A stretch of 64,000 nucleotides of DNA from Siphonodentalium dalli (GCA_032622095.1 CP136069.1:69089319-69153318), one strand, 5' to 3'; positions 45,300 to 56,800 are shown, numbered from the stretch's first letter. A program made the numbers and translations. Notes: generated from the sequence alone by a model not told the origin.

Positions 45300-46870
45300 T
45301 TTTTTTTTTTTATAATTTATTTTTATTTTCATAGTCTGTCTCAATTACATATTAAAGTTGTACATAATAAATAAACATTAAACATGAAAAAATAAATTCT
45401 TATAACAATATATCTATTATCACATGCACACTTGAATAATCTCTGTTTTTGAAACTTATCCTTTTTCTTGTTCTGTCTTATTAAATTATCTATAGCATTT
45501 TTTCTTGCTAATGTGTCATTTTGACAGTTATTCTTTTTTTAATTCAATTTTTGTGATACTGCAGGGTCGGTCTAAAAATTGAAAATTAAATTTTTTTATC
45601 TATTTAATTTAATTTTTTTTACCAGAGTAATTTCCGGTCAAGGGTCATTAATTAAATTGAGGACACTGTTCCACTTATTATCAAAGGCTTTATTTGTTGA
45701 ATCAGTCCATTTTAGTGCCTGCTTTTCTAGATTGTATTCTTGTATAACAAATTGTATTGCCCTTTTTTGGCATAGATTTGTCTTATTGCACCTTGTCACA
45801 TAATATATCGTTTTATTAATAGTAGTCTATTGTTAATTTCAAGTGTGCTCATGACAAAGTCTGAATCTATTCCAAAAAGTAATTCTTCAATCTTTGTTGG
45901 CATTTTGATGTTACATTTGGTATACATTGTTTTTGAAATTTCTTCCCAAAGAGTTTTGCTCTGATGACAGGTAACCAACAAATGTTCTATAGTTTCATTT
46001 TCTTTTCCACAGAGTGTGCACAATTTTGATGCTATAATCTTACATTTTTCAAGGAAGACATTTGTTACTAAAGTGTTGTGATTTATTTGGAATTGAAAGG
46101 CTTGCAGTTTCGTGTTTTTCGTTGTTTTAAATGTTTGCTTATATATTGAATCCCAGTGAATTTCGTTTGTTTCTAGTTTTAGTTTATGCTCCCATCCTAC
46201 CTGAGCGCATGGTTTATTTGGAATGACAAGAGTTACAATTTTCCAGTACAGATGGTTGTTCAAATTCTTTTCATGAATTATATTTTCTACTAAATCAATT
46301 CTAGAGCTTTTAGTCAATTTGTTTTGTGAGGCTTTTATTTCTTTTTTCCAATTTAAAGGAATAGAGGATATTACTCCTTGTAAAGTTAAGTAGTTAACTT
46401 TAAGGTCATATTTTGAGAGAATTTCTCCAGTGTCCATAAAAGAACCATCTTCCCGCAAAATATCATTAATATGCAATATTTGTTTTTCTATCCAGCTTTT
46501 AAAAATTAAAGGTTTTTTTTCTCTCTGAATGTGTAAGTTGTGGAAGAGTGGCTGTTTCTTATATTCTACTTCTGTATTGGGGTCTGTGGATAATGTTGCA
46601 TAAGCTATTAAGACATCTCTCCAGAATGGATTGAGTCGCTTAGCAATTCTCATCAGACTGGTTTTATTCAAAGTTAGAGGAACTGAGCCTCCATATATAT
46701 GCAATTTATCTATTAAAATGATTTTCCAATCTGAATAGTTAAAGGGATCTAGGAATTTTCTAAGCCATGTTATTTTTAAGGATTTTGAAAAGCTTTTAAT
46801 ATCTGGAATTTTTAGACCACCATTTTCAATATTTTGGACTAGTGTGTCTCTCTTAATTTAACTCTTTTTC
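45300..46870 (-). mobile_element. L1/Tx1-like LINE, 3' part (second copy)
   Basis: T-rich start (45300-45312) corresponds to the A-rich tail on the minus strand. A 3' UTR of about 480 bp precedes the coding C-terminus. Beyond 46704 further LINE sequence is recognisable to about 46860 (GGLKIPDIKSFSKSLKITWL in translation near 46770-46830). It is 5'-truncated there. No target duplication was identified. Confidence 0.85.
45796..46704 (-). pseudogene. L1/Tx1-like LINE ORF2 C-terminal region
   Basis: 302 residues open. Blocks: LNPFWRDVLIAYATLS, KQILHINDILREDG, LQAFQFQINHNTLVTNVFL, then the zinc-knuckle-like C-terminal motif CTLCGKENETIEHLLVTC at about residues 234-251 (C-x2-C-xn-H-x4-C), and LLFGIDSDFVMS. 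The arrangement matches the copy at 9728-14655 but is better preserved. The first codon is not a real start; the upstream RT core is missing. Confidence 0.88.
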
Positions 46871-47605
46871 CATTCCAAAAAAAATTAAACATCAAGCCCT
46901 GCATTTCCTTCTGAATTTATCAATACATAAAATACAGACAGTTTTTTTCTGGACAACATGACAATATGAACCAGTTGATGAAACTACGCAAAAACAAAAC
47001 CCCAACAAACTGAAATCGTAAAAGTGCCGTATTTAACGTATGAAGGCTATCGAATTGGAGATTGTAGTTAGATTCGCTTGACACTGACATGCAAGGTGTG
47101 TCATTTATAGCATATTGTACTCAGATGGACATAAACTGACAAATCTGTTGACGTTTATTTTTCATAATTGATATACCGAAAGGCTACATAATTAACAAGC
47201 TGTTATCAGCGATCATTTAGATAAACATGCGTCGACTATAGGGGCGTATAGCAACCGTGACGGGGTGTTAACATTTCCAACTGGTCCCATGCAATGATTG
47301 AAGACCAAAATTCTCAACTACGGAAAACTGCATTTCCACCTCAAACATTCCCAATTATTTGTCGACAAATTATAATGTAAAATATTCTATGTTTGACTGA
47401 AGGTTGGCAACTATGCGACACTCGATATGACCATATATATCATTCACGGTTGGTTGGGAAATTAAAAACTGTGTAACTGAACCAGTGGTGTTGCTGTGTC
47501 GTTCTTCTGTATTCCAGCGATATTTAACTTTAATCAAACCCAATGGCTTATGTGTGCAACATACAGCAACATACAGAAGATTTCAAAACGTTCAATAAAA
47601 ATGTG
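46871..47605. other. unassigned sequence
   Basis: No recognised gene or repeat. Confidence 0.4.
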
Positions 47606-47611
47606 AAAAAT

Positions 47612-47945
47612 ACAATACAATACAAACCGATTACGTCAACAACGTCATTGGCGATGTCAACTTTAAAAGAAAATTTCTTCACGAAATTATGAGGTAGAGT
47701 CTACATAAAGCACACGTTTGTTCAATTAAATGAAGCAACACCGACCTATCTTTTAGTATATTACAAGCTACAATCTTCAGGGTGTGCAATAAACATAGAA
47801 CAACACAGTTTTGTGAACATGTTAACGTTATTGCACCCGTTTGTCGACCGCGAGTTAAAACTCGAACTTCCGCTATTCTCGTTTTACTATATCGCGTCAC
47901 AACAAACTCGTGCAATAACGTTAACCAGTTCACACACTTGTATCG
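47612..47945 (+). repeat. dispersed repeat with foldback end, copy 2
   Basis: 47612-47840 matches 28445-28700. The foldback end 47810-47945 has arms GAACATGTTAACGTTATTGC and GCAATAACGTTAACCAGTTC, with ACAAACTCG / CCCGTTTGT continuing the pairing. A small inner stem GAGTTAAAACTCGAA sits at the centre. Confidence 0.85.
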
Positions 47946-48019
47946 TTCTAATAGTATATCTATATTCATTGTATTTTCTTAATGAAATCTAACGTTTTTT
48001 ATTGAAGTGTCTTGTCAGT

Positions 48020-48105
48020 TACAATTCATTCTGGCTTGATCTACACAATTTTCAAATGAATATGGACAGTTCAGTTTCTCAGGATAATGCAGAATGAATT
48101 GTAAC
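48020..48105 (-). repeat. dispersed repeat, inverted partner of 22480-22575
   Basis: TACAATTCATTCTGGCTTGA and AATATGGACAGTTCAGT are the reverse complement of the 22480 copy. Confidence 0.75.
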
Positions 48106-48138
48106 TTTTAATCTGCGAGTTGAGTGTAAATATAACAA

Positions 48139-48655
48139 ATGGATGTTGATTTTATTACGTTCCACACAAAATGTCAAACCAACTTGCATTCATACTCCAT
48201 GGAACGCGAGATGAAAGTGTGTGCGACTTCAGAGAGAGAATCACAAAAATAAAAACATTCAGAAAATTGTGTCTGAAATATATAAATCATCAAATTAACA
48301 TCCATTTCTTCAATATATAGCCGTTGATTTTTCCTTTCGATTGTATAGAGGTGGCAGTTCTTCTTACTCAATAGCTTTAGTCACTGTTCCCCTATGTGCA
48401 CTGGTGGTGAATCGTATCGTCTTTCTGCACGTTATCCAGTTGCTTGACATCTCAAAGTTCGACCCATTGTCCATCATATTTATTTCACGAGATAGATATC
48501 TAACTCTCGCGAGAAACGAGAATTTTTGTGATTGGTATTTGGTTCGATTGCGGATTATCATCAGACGCCAATGCAAACTGAACGGAGCGTCATCTACGCA
48601 AAACATGGCAGTCTCTGTTGTCATCGTCTGAGACTCCAACTTAATCGAAGATATT
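48139..48655 (+). repeat. ~517-bp duplicated segment, copy 1 (empty site)
   Basis: Closely matches 51368-52245 apart from a 326-bp insertion in that copy. Runs from TGGATGTTGATTTTATTACG to CCAACTTAATCGAAGATA. The word TTTCTTCAATATATAGCCG at 48305 is the uninterrupted version of the insertion site. Confidence 0.9.
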
Positions 48656-48676
48656 TTCATGTTTGTCATGCTTTAA

Positions 48677-48775
48677 CCCGTCTAAGACAGGAGCTTCCTG
48701 AAATTTTGCGAAAATCCTGTACCAATGCATTCTCTTATATATATAAACTAGCATGGTTACACGGCGTTGACCGGG
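48677..48775. mobile_element. TTAA palindrome element, copy III (99 bp, deleted)
   Basis: TTAA at 48673-48676 and 48776-48779, tips CCCGTCTAAGACAGGAGCTT and GACCGGG. Retains CCTGTACCAATGCATTCTCT and half of one hairpin, then jumps to the right end. It is an internal-deletion derivative. Confidence 0.75.
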
Positions 48776-49559
48776 TTAAAGTGATGTGAAACCCTCTGCA
48801 TGCTGTGGATATTTGATGGTAATAGAGGATACTCTTGCTCAAAGTGTTACACGTATTCTCATAAATTGTATACCCAAATAGCATCACAAAACATGATTCT
48901 TAAACATGGAATATAAGTATAGTGGCTCACCTTGTCGATTGTCATTTTGTTTATCGCGATTAATCCGTTCCACCAATAAAGAAGTATTTATTCATATAGA
49001 ACTGCGTATACGTCAGACATTATGGCATGAAACATGAACATCATAAACACATTAGTTCGCAAAAATAAAAGACGAAAATTAGGTTTTACATATACAGTGA
49101 TGCAATAACCAATCTAGTGGGTTAGACTAAGATTTTGAGGACACCTGGCTATATCTCCATGGAGATACAGATGTTTTAAATAAATGTCCAGGTGCTCCTC
49201 TGTTCGTGGCGCAATTTATTGACGAAATATTATCAGTTTAAAAGAAATGTTGCTATGCGAGTATATCAGCTACATGTGCCCGACACAGAGCGAGATTTTG
49301 ATTGGTTTATTGTAAATGTTTGTGTGGAAACTATATTGAATGGAACAGACTCAATTGTGTTATAATATATACATGATCCATTCTAATATGAAATCATTTG
49401 ACGGTTCGAGGTCTCCCGGTTTGCAAGAATATGTGTATATCTTAAATAAAATGATAAATATACGTTTAATGCTTTCTTCTATCTATCAGTTTTGCTAGCT
49501 CATTTTTAACACGCACAATTTGATTTATCGTATCATTAGAGAAGGACGTGTATGAATTT

Positions 49560-51260
49560 TATGGTAATTGGCTCTAAACATATTTTTTATCAGTTTTGGT
49601 GACACTCCCGTCCCTATTTCAGACTGAAGCGGCGCCACTTTTGTCGTCATTAAACCACACACTTAGACTCATTGTGGAAATCCACATATATAAAATTGGT
49701 GAAAATTGGCGAGTATACAAATTCGTATCAAATTGAAGGCCCCCATATCTCTCGCCCAAACGGAACCAAGTTGGCGTATCTATACCACACGATTAGATTC
49801 CTCGTATCAGGGAAAAGAATATGTATCAATCTGGTGGAAATCGGCGCTAAACATACTGTTTATCTTTTTTTGTTTTTGTGTCCCCTCTCACCCTCTATGC
49901 ATTCCTGACTCGAATTGCCCCACTTGTGACATCCTTAAACCACATAATTAGACTCCTGATATCATGGAGATGATTATTTATGAGTTTGGTGCTAATCGGC
50001 GACTAAACAAATTTTGATCAAATTTAGTGCCAACCCCATCTCTCACCAAACAGCACCAATATGGCGTCTGTAAATCGCACGATTAGATTCATGGTATCAT
50101 GGATAAGTATGTGTATCACTTTTGTGGAAATTGGCGCTAAAAATATTGCGTATAAATTTTGGTGCCCCTCTGCCTTTCAGTGCACCTCTGACTCGAATGA
50201 CGCCACTTTTGACAGATTTAAGCCACACCATTAGGCTCCTCATACCATGTGGATGATATTGTATAGGTGTGGTGGCAATCGGCGACTGAACCTATACTTA
50301 TAAAATTTAGTGCCCCCCCCCCACAATCTTTCATCAAAACGACAGCAGTTTGGCGTCTTTAAATCACATAATTAGATTCCTTATATCATGGAGAAGAATA
50401 TATATCAATTTGGTGGAAATCGGCGCTAAGATTAGTTTTATCAATTTGTGTTACCCTCTCTCCTATACATCCCTGACGCGAACAGCGCCACTTTTGACAT
50501 TTTGAACCACACCATTAGATGCCTCGATATCATGGGAATGATTATATATAAGTTTCGCGGCAATCAGCGACAAACATTTTGTCGCTCCTCCCCCTTTTCT
50601 GCCCCTGACAACAACGGCGTCACTTTAGAAAATTCTAACACACCATTATCTTTCTCGTAAAAAGATGCCCCAAGTAGACCCCTCGGCGCTAAAATTAGTT
50701 TGATCAATTTTTGTGCCCCTCTCCCCTTCCGTGCATCCCTGACTCGAACGGCGCCACTTTTGACATATTTAAACCACACTATTAGAATCCTTATATCATG
50801 GGGATGGTTATATATAAGTTTCGTGGCAATTGGCGACAAAAAATATTTCTGCCCCTCCCCATTTTCTGCACCAGACAACAATGGCGTCACTTTAGAACAG
50901 TCTAACCCGCACCATTATCTTTCTCGTAAACATTTACCCCTAGTAGACCCATTTGGTGCCATCTAGATGGCCCCTTGGTGCTAAAATTAGTTTAATAAAT
51001 TTTGGCACCCCTCTCCCCTTCCGTGCATCCCTTACTCGAACGGCGCCACTTTTGACATATTTAAACCACACTATTAGAATCCTGATATCATGGGGATGAT
51101 TATATATAAGTTTCGTGGCAATCGGCGACAAAAAATATTTCTGCCCCTCCCCATGTTCTGCCCCTGACAACAACGGCGTCACTTTAGAACATTCTAACCC
51201 ACACAATTATCTTTCTCTTAAAATTATACCCCTAGTAGACCCCATTGGTGCCATCTAGAT
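49560..51260 (+). repeat. 142-bp satellite in ~285-bp dimers
   Basis: Each monomer has a TTAAACCACACNATTAGATT block, TATCATGGNGATGANTATAT and TTGGTGGAAATCGGCG. Two monomer types alternate: one with GGCGCCACTTTTGACATATT, one with AATATGGCGTCTTTAAAT or CAACGGCGTCACTTTAGAAC. The GCCACTTTTGAC block recurs near 49633, 49915, 50199, 50485, 50748 and 51043, about every 263-295 bp. Short frames on both strands across the array repeat the same peptides and are not genes. Confidence 0.88.
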
Positions 51261-51308
51261 GGTCTCCTGTGAATTTCTATAGAATACAGACAGACATTTC
51301 TATAGAAC

Positions 51309-51310
<2 letters not shown>

Positions 51311-51347
<37 letters not shown>

Positions 51348-51349
51348 GT
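51311..51349. repeat. (GACA)n microsatellite
   Basis: About ten units of CAGA/GACA at the end of the satellite tract. Confidence 0.95.
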
Positions 51350-51367
51350 CGCAAATATAGATATAGA

Positions 51368-52245
51368 TGGATGTTGATTTTGTTACGTTCCACACAAAAT
51401 GTCAAACCAACTTGCATCCATACTCCATGGAACGCAAGAAGAAAAAGTGTGTATGATTTCAGAGAGAGAATCACACAAATAAAACATTCAGTATTAGAAA
51501 ATTGTGTCTGATATATAAATAATCAAATCAACATCCATTTCTTAGTGAACGTTCAGACGACCACGATTCAATTGTAAGTGGAAGGATTTCCGTCAAAATC
51601 GCAAGTAAAAAAATAATATCGAGCTCTGTTTGATTTCAGATTCGAAATCGTGGCGTATCCTTGGATACCACCATTTGCGACGTAATCGCAGTCGTGTGTG
51701 CTTAAAAATCGTGGCTGGAAAGATCGCAGGGTAGTCAATCACGTGCTTTACGAACAACCTACGATATTATCATGTGCGACAATATCGCAATCGTATGAAC
51801 AAACTATCCACGATTTTGTTGGTCCCGATTCCTCCATTTACGATTGAATCGTGGTCGTCTGAACGTTCACTTAAATATATAGCCGTTGATTTTTCCTTCC
51901 GATTGTATAGAGGTGGCAGTTATTCTTACTCAATAGCTTTAGTCATTGTTCCCCTGATATACGATAAGTGTATACTGGTGACGAATCTTATCGTCTTTCT
52001 GCACGTTATCCAGTTGTTTGACATCTCAAAGCTCGTATGGATCACAGATTTCCGACCCATTGTCCATCAGATTTATTTCACGAGATAGATATCTAACTCT
52101 CGCGAGAAACGAGATTTTTTTGTGATTGGTATGTGGTTCGATTGCGGATTATCCTCAGACGCCAATGCAAACTGAACGGAGCATCATCTACGCAAAAACA
52201 TGGCTGTCTCTGTTGGCATCGCTGAGACTGCAACTTAATCGAATA
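51368..52245 (+). repeat. duplicated segment, copy 2 (filled site)
   Basis: Partner of 48139-48655. It carries the MITE insertion at 51545-51870 and is bounded on the right by the RTE-like element at 52248. Confidence 0.9.
51545..51870. mobile_element. 326-bp TTA-target MITE with known empty site
   Basis: TIRs begin GTGAACGTTCAGACGACCAC and end with the reverse complement at 51870; the match continues as GATTCAAT / ATTGAATC. TTA flanks both sides (51542-51544, 51871-51873). The paralogous segment at 48305 lacks the insert. PIF/Harbinger-type insertion is inferred from the 3-bp TTA duplication. Confidence 0.93.
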
Positions 52246-52247
52246 TA

Positions 52248-53051
52248 CTAGCAGGTGACCCGAATTCGTCCGGGCTTTGACCTTGAATTTACCATTTTGA
52301 AGGTCAAGGTCAGTCGGGGTAACGATTTGACCCGTTCAAAACACTCCCCGGACAAAAGTACTCCTAGGTATAGAATTTCGTCGAAATCCGTCCGTTTTAC
52401 CCGATTTGACCTTGAATTGACCATTTTGAAGGTCAAGGTCAGGTCGGGGTCACGGTTTGACCCGTCGAAAACACTCCCCCGACAAAAGTATCACTAGGTA
52501 TCAAATTTCGTTGAAATCCGTTATTTTTTAAATTTAATTTGAGTTAATTCTGCCTCTTTAATCAAGAGAAATGATGGTACCCGTCCCGTGATGGTACCCG
52601 TCCCAAAAAGAGGTACGTTTGTGGGTACCCGTTTCAAGGTGAAGATCACCTCGGGCGGAAAAAACTTACCCGATGAAAATCTCCCCCGTTCCTTGGAAAC
52701 CCTAAGTACGAAGACAGACATAAGAATCACACAACACGCTCATGTCTGGATACATACACACTCACGTCTGGTCCCAGACATAAGAATCACACTACACACA
52801 TACGCTCTTTATCAACGACACTGCGGATACGAACGCTCTTTAACTATCAACGCGATTAATCCCACAGTGCCAAGGACGGTCATTTTTGTGAATGGGAGTG
52901 GAGAAGGGGTGCTCGGAGCTTCTCCAAAACGGCGGTAAACACTGCCCGTGGATTTTTACCTTAGATTGGAAGTTTGAGCTCAATCGGTCCAGCCGTTTTC
53001 CCGGCCATAGCTAACAGACAAACAGACAGAAGTCCCAAAATATATGTTAGA
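52248..53051 (+). mobile_element. RTE-like non-autonomous element 1
   Basis: Starts ACTAGCAGGTGACCCGAATT then CGTCCGGGCT. It contains 128-bp tandem units (TTTGACCTTGAATTTACCAT, CAAAACACTCCCCGGACAAA) and ends CCGTTTTCCCGGCCATAGC, AACAGACAAACAGACAG and TATATGTTAGA. A start resembling CTAGCTGACCCG and an end after CCGTTTTC are known hallmarks of RTE-clade and derived short elements in invertebrates. Confidence 0.75.
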
Positions 53052-53556
53052 CTAGCTGGTGGACCCGACTTCGTCCGGGCTGTTTCCCCTCTGCTTTTCG
53101 GCGAATTGCACGATTTGACCTTGAATTGTCAATTTTGAAGGTCAAGGTCAATTTGGGGTTACGATTTGATCCGTCCAAAACACTCCCCAGACAAAAGTAC
53201 CCGTCAAAAGTACCCGTCGAAATCCGTCTAATTTTATCCGATTTGACCTTGAATGGACTATTTTGAAGATCAAGGTCTGGTCGGGGTCACGATTTAACCC
53301 GTCCAAAACACTCCCCGGACAAAAGTAACTCTAGGTATCAAATTTCGTCGAAATCCGTCCATTTTACCCGATTTGACCTTGAATTGACCTTTTTGAAGGT
53401 CAAAGTCAGGTCGGGGTCACGATTTGACCTGTCCAAAACCATCCCTGGAAAAAATTACCCCTAGGTATCAATTTTTGTCAAAATCCGTCGGGCAGTTTTC
53501 CCGGCCATAGCTAACAGACAGACAGACAGAAGTCCCAAAATATATATTAGATATAT
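53051..53556 (+). mobile_element. RTE-like non-autonomous element 2
   Basis: Begins ACTAGCTGGTGGACCCGACT at the exact end of element 1 and ends with the same GGCCATAGCTAACAGACAG tail. Contains about three 128-bp units. The two elements are head-to-tail with no spacer. Confidence 0.78.
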
Positions 53557-53748
53557 ATGAGTCTCCCATATGGAGCCTCACATATATAAGAGAATGCATT
53601 GGCCTAACAATATATACCTTAATCTTGTAAGCCAGTGCATTCTCTTATATATGTGAATCTCCCAATGAGAGACTCGCATATATAAGAGAATGTTCTGACA
53701 CATGATCTTTAATGCTGCAGCAGCGCAGCTCCCGTCATTAAAATAGTT
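53557..53748 (-). mobile_element. TTAA palindrome family, copy VI (degenerate)
   Basis: Two hairpin modules (near 53567-53610 and 53628-53690) followed by TTTAATGCTGCAGCAGCGCA and CTCCCGTCAT, the reverse complement of the 58870-type left end. The outer left end is lost next to the RTE-like element. Confidence 0.75.
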
Positions 53749-54074
53749 GATATATCAGACCAATGATAATGAGACACGTGTACCTTGGATAATATATAAT
53801 CCAACGCAGTGCCATTTATGCTAATGATTAACACTACTTGGCCCGTTCTATACCAACTACTCATTGACGAATAGTTCCCTTATGAAATGTTCAGATAATA
53901 AATTCAACAAACGACCATGATTTCCACTGCACTTGTTAACTGAACATTTCCCTACATTAAATAGGATCCTTCTGTGGTATTATTATCTGCTGTCTGCTTA
54001 TTTTTCCTCATCACCCACCCAGATGAACAAAACATAACTCCCATGTATATTTAAAAAATAGATAATGCAATGTA

Positions 54075-54316
54075 TCTACTATGGCTAACGCCCGTAGAGA
54101 TCATATTCCACCAGCACAAAACCTGGTATGGGAACTTTTTGAAGTTTTGACAGGGAACCTTATGAAGTCAAAACTATAACACGGTGAATATATTTCTTTG
54201 TGATTATCTGTTCCTTAACATTGTACTTCACTATATGTGAAGGCCCCAAAACTTCAAAAAGTTCCCAGGTTTTGTACTGGTGGAATATGATCTCTACGAG
54301 CGTTAGCCATAGTAGA
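54075..54316. mobile_element. 242-bp inverted-repeat element (parent of the 9611 repeat)
   Basis: CTACTATGGCTAACGCCCGT at the left faces ACGAGCGTTAGCCATAGTAG at the right; the pairing continues through AGAGATCATATTCCACCAG and AACTTTTTGAAGTTTTG, giving arms of about 70 bp. Partial relatives at 6108-6235 and, split by the LINE, at 9611-9727/14656-14730. Confidence 0.85.
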
Positions 54317-54714
54317 GATTCGTGGCATGATCTACTTTAAAAACTGAACAGAAGAATCCATTTAGTATAGACAAATTAATGAAAACGGTCTGTTCGTTTG
54401 AACAATTGGGCGTGTTATATTTGGGAATTCGAATTTGGGAAAGCCCAAAACACTAGCGTTTCTATTGGGATTATTTCGGGTTATATAATTCAACAGAATC
54501 TAAGTACGGCGTCGTGCCTTAAATCAGTTCAACGCAGACGAGTTAAGCTCTGTTGACACGGGGTATACTGCAGCGAATATCCCTACGCGCACAGTATACC
54601 AGCTATATTGTAATGCTTATAATGGCCGCTGTCCGTTCGCCTGGACGATTGAAGAGCGTTATATCTGGAATATTTGTTGGTGGGACGCCAACAAAATTGA
54701 AGATATCTCCCAAA

Positions 54715-54985
54715 CTCCTGGCAGAGATATCTCCCATCGCTTCGCTGCCACAAGGACGTTTGGTAAGGTTTTCTGACATCATCTTAGTTCTTATGTTTTA
54801 GGATTAAAATTGGCTAATTTTATATTGTTCTTATCAATGCCGAAAGAATTACCATTATTGCAAACTTGTGGTGGTCAAAATGAGATAATATGGTGAGTAA
54901 ATATAGTTCTGACGATACGTAAAGTACCATCCTTGTCGCAGCGATCTATCGCAATGATAACGGAGAGGGCGCTGCATGGAGTTTG
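54715..54985 (+). repeat. dispersed repeat, partner of 40275-40580
   Basis: Carries the same blocks in order as the 40275 copy, with several indels. Confidence 0.85.
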
Positions 54986-55401
54986 GATATCTCCATGTGT
55001 GTCGGTTATATTTTTATGGCGTATTTACCTATTTACATAATGGAAGATAATCAGCCATTTCAGTTACCAGTCGACTCCTTATATATATATATTGGTTTGT
55101 TTCCGACAGACCAGGGAGCCGGTGTGGTGCTCGTGTACACTGTTATAAATTATCAGATCCGACAACCCGTTTTCCATAATGACATATAACATAAACAACG
55201 TCGATGAGTCAAGTGTAGAGCAGAGAATATCTCTTCCAAACGCAGTACCATCTATGCTGATGCCTAACCATTCTCTACACTAAATACTCTTTGACGAGTA
55301 GTTCCCTTTATTGTTCAGATATTAAGGTCGTTTGTGGAACTTATTATCTGAACATTTCCCTCCAATAAATATGACTCCTTGTGACTTTTGTTATTTGTTA
55401 A

Positions 55402-55793
55402 CCCTTTACCCAACAGAAGGGCCCTGTGCCAATGCATTCTCTTATATATGCGAGTCGACCATAGGTCGCCTCGCATATATAAGAGAATGCATTGGCTTAA
55501 CACATTAAAAATTATAAAATTGTTAAAGAAAGTAAGAAAAAATGGTAAAAAGTGTTAAAAAAAGATTTTTTTTAGGCCAATGCATTCTCTTATATATGCG
55601 AGGCGAGCTATGGTCGACTCGATTATATAAGAGAATGCATTGGCACAGGGCATAACTGTAACTATCACAATGTGGTCAAGGAGCCGGTTCCAATGATATC
55701 CATATTTGTATGGTTCTATTGAGACAGACCGAAGATATTTTAGGCTGTTGAATCTTTATTTGGCCGGTTTTGGCCGGTTTGTTGGGTAAAGGG
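55402..55793. mobile_element. TTAA palindrome element, copy II (392 bp)
   Basis: TTAA at 55398-55401 and 55794-55797. Nearly identical to copy I including the two hairpins and the TTTGGCCGGTTTTGGCCGGT block. The right hairpin has one arm changed (GACTCGATTATATAAG). Confidence 0.92.
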
Positions 55794-55826
55794 TTAACAC
55801 TGTCAGTTCGATTGGACGATTGACGA

Positions 55827-55945
55827 GAATTATATTAGGGATTTAGAATTATATTAGGGATTTAGAATTATATTAGGGATTTAGAATTATATTAGGGATT
55901 TAGAATTATATTAGGGATTTAGAATTATATTAGGGATTTAGAATT
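55827..55945 (+). repeat. 19-bp perfect tandem repeat, six units
   Basis: GAATTATATTAGGGATTTA repeated six times without a mismatch, then a partial unit. Perfect identity suggests recent expansion, unlike most other arrays here. Confidence 0.97.
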
Positions 55946-56479
55946 TGTGAAAACACAAACACGTGAGCGCGTCTATCGACATTTGATTCTGGTTCACTTC
56001 AACAAAATCGAAGTCGTGCCTTATCAGCTCAATGGAGATGATTCGAACTCTATCAGTACACATGGTACTGCCGCGAATATCCCTTCGTACGCATGTGGTG
56101 CCATCTATTCTAATGCTTAATGGCCACAGTCAGATTGTCTTGACGATTGAAGAGCGTTTATCTGGAATTTGGAAAGCCAGTCTTTATATTGGCATTGTTT
56201 GGTGGGATTCAACAAAAGCGACGATATCATCATGTTTGTCATGCAGTTTTACATCAATGTAGACGAGTCAATCTTCAATCCAAGCCAGCACAGCGTCTGC
56301 ACATGAAATCCATTAGAACACAGAACATTCGATAACTAATCCTCTAATTTACTCATTTAATTTGCAAACACGTTCAAATCAGTCTATGGTATAAACAACA
56401 TATTAATTTGTTCAGGCGCAATAATTTGTCCGTAAAATCCTGGACATATTTAGATTATACCGCCATGGCAATTTAAAGA

Positions 56480-56800
56480 CATATTATGTACTTGTTCGGG
56501 TGCGTGAAACTGATAAGATAGTATTCAGGTGCTATGCCAACTGGAGGAATGTAGCAGTCTACTAACATCACCGAAAATTTCAAGCAAATCGACCGTACCA
56601 CTCCATAGAAGACATTGTCTGAACTACGCTAAATTGTAAATATTTACTACTCGAATCGGGACGCTTCTGTCGGCAATAAACTAACGAAAACGATTTCGCA
56701 ATCGGCAGTCACTGCATTTAATTAATATATAAGAATGTCGGTGTGTGTTGTCAATTTACCGGAGTGTTTCACATCACTTTAAGTCTATTTCGAGCGAATG
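56480..56800 (-). repeat. dispersed repeat, inverted partner of 26590-27010
   Basis: Carries ACTTGTTCGGGTGCGTGAAA, GTATTCAGGTGCTATGCCAA, AAGCAAATCGACCGTACCAC and GGTGTGTGTTGTCAATTTA, the reverse complement of blocks at 26590-27010. Confidence 0.8.

Larger units (their letters stand above)
53749..56335 (+). repeat. old ~1.2-1.4 kb segmental repeat, two degenerate copies
   Basis: Blocks near 53800-53890 (CAACGCAGTGCCATTTATGC, TTGACGAATAGTTCCCTTAT), 54500-54710 (GGCGTCGTGCCTTA, GCGAATATCCCTACG, GGACGATTGAAGAGCGTTA) recur in order near 55230-55320 and 55995-56170. Divergence is high. Parts are replaced by the TTAA element at 55402 and the 19-bp array at 55827. Confidence 0.65.

Noticed and set aside
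50564-51206. Matching 88-108 residue frames as a gene family
   Set aside because: They are the satellite monomers read in the same phase.
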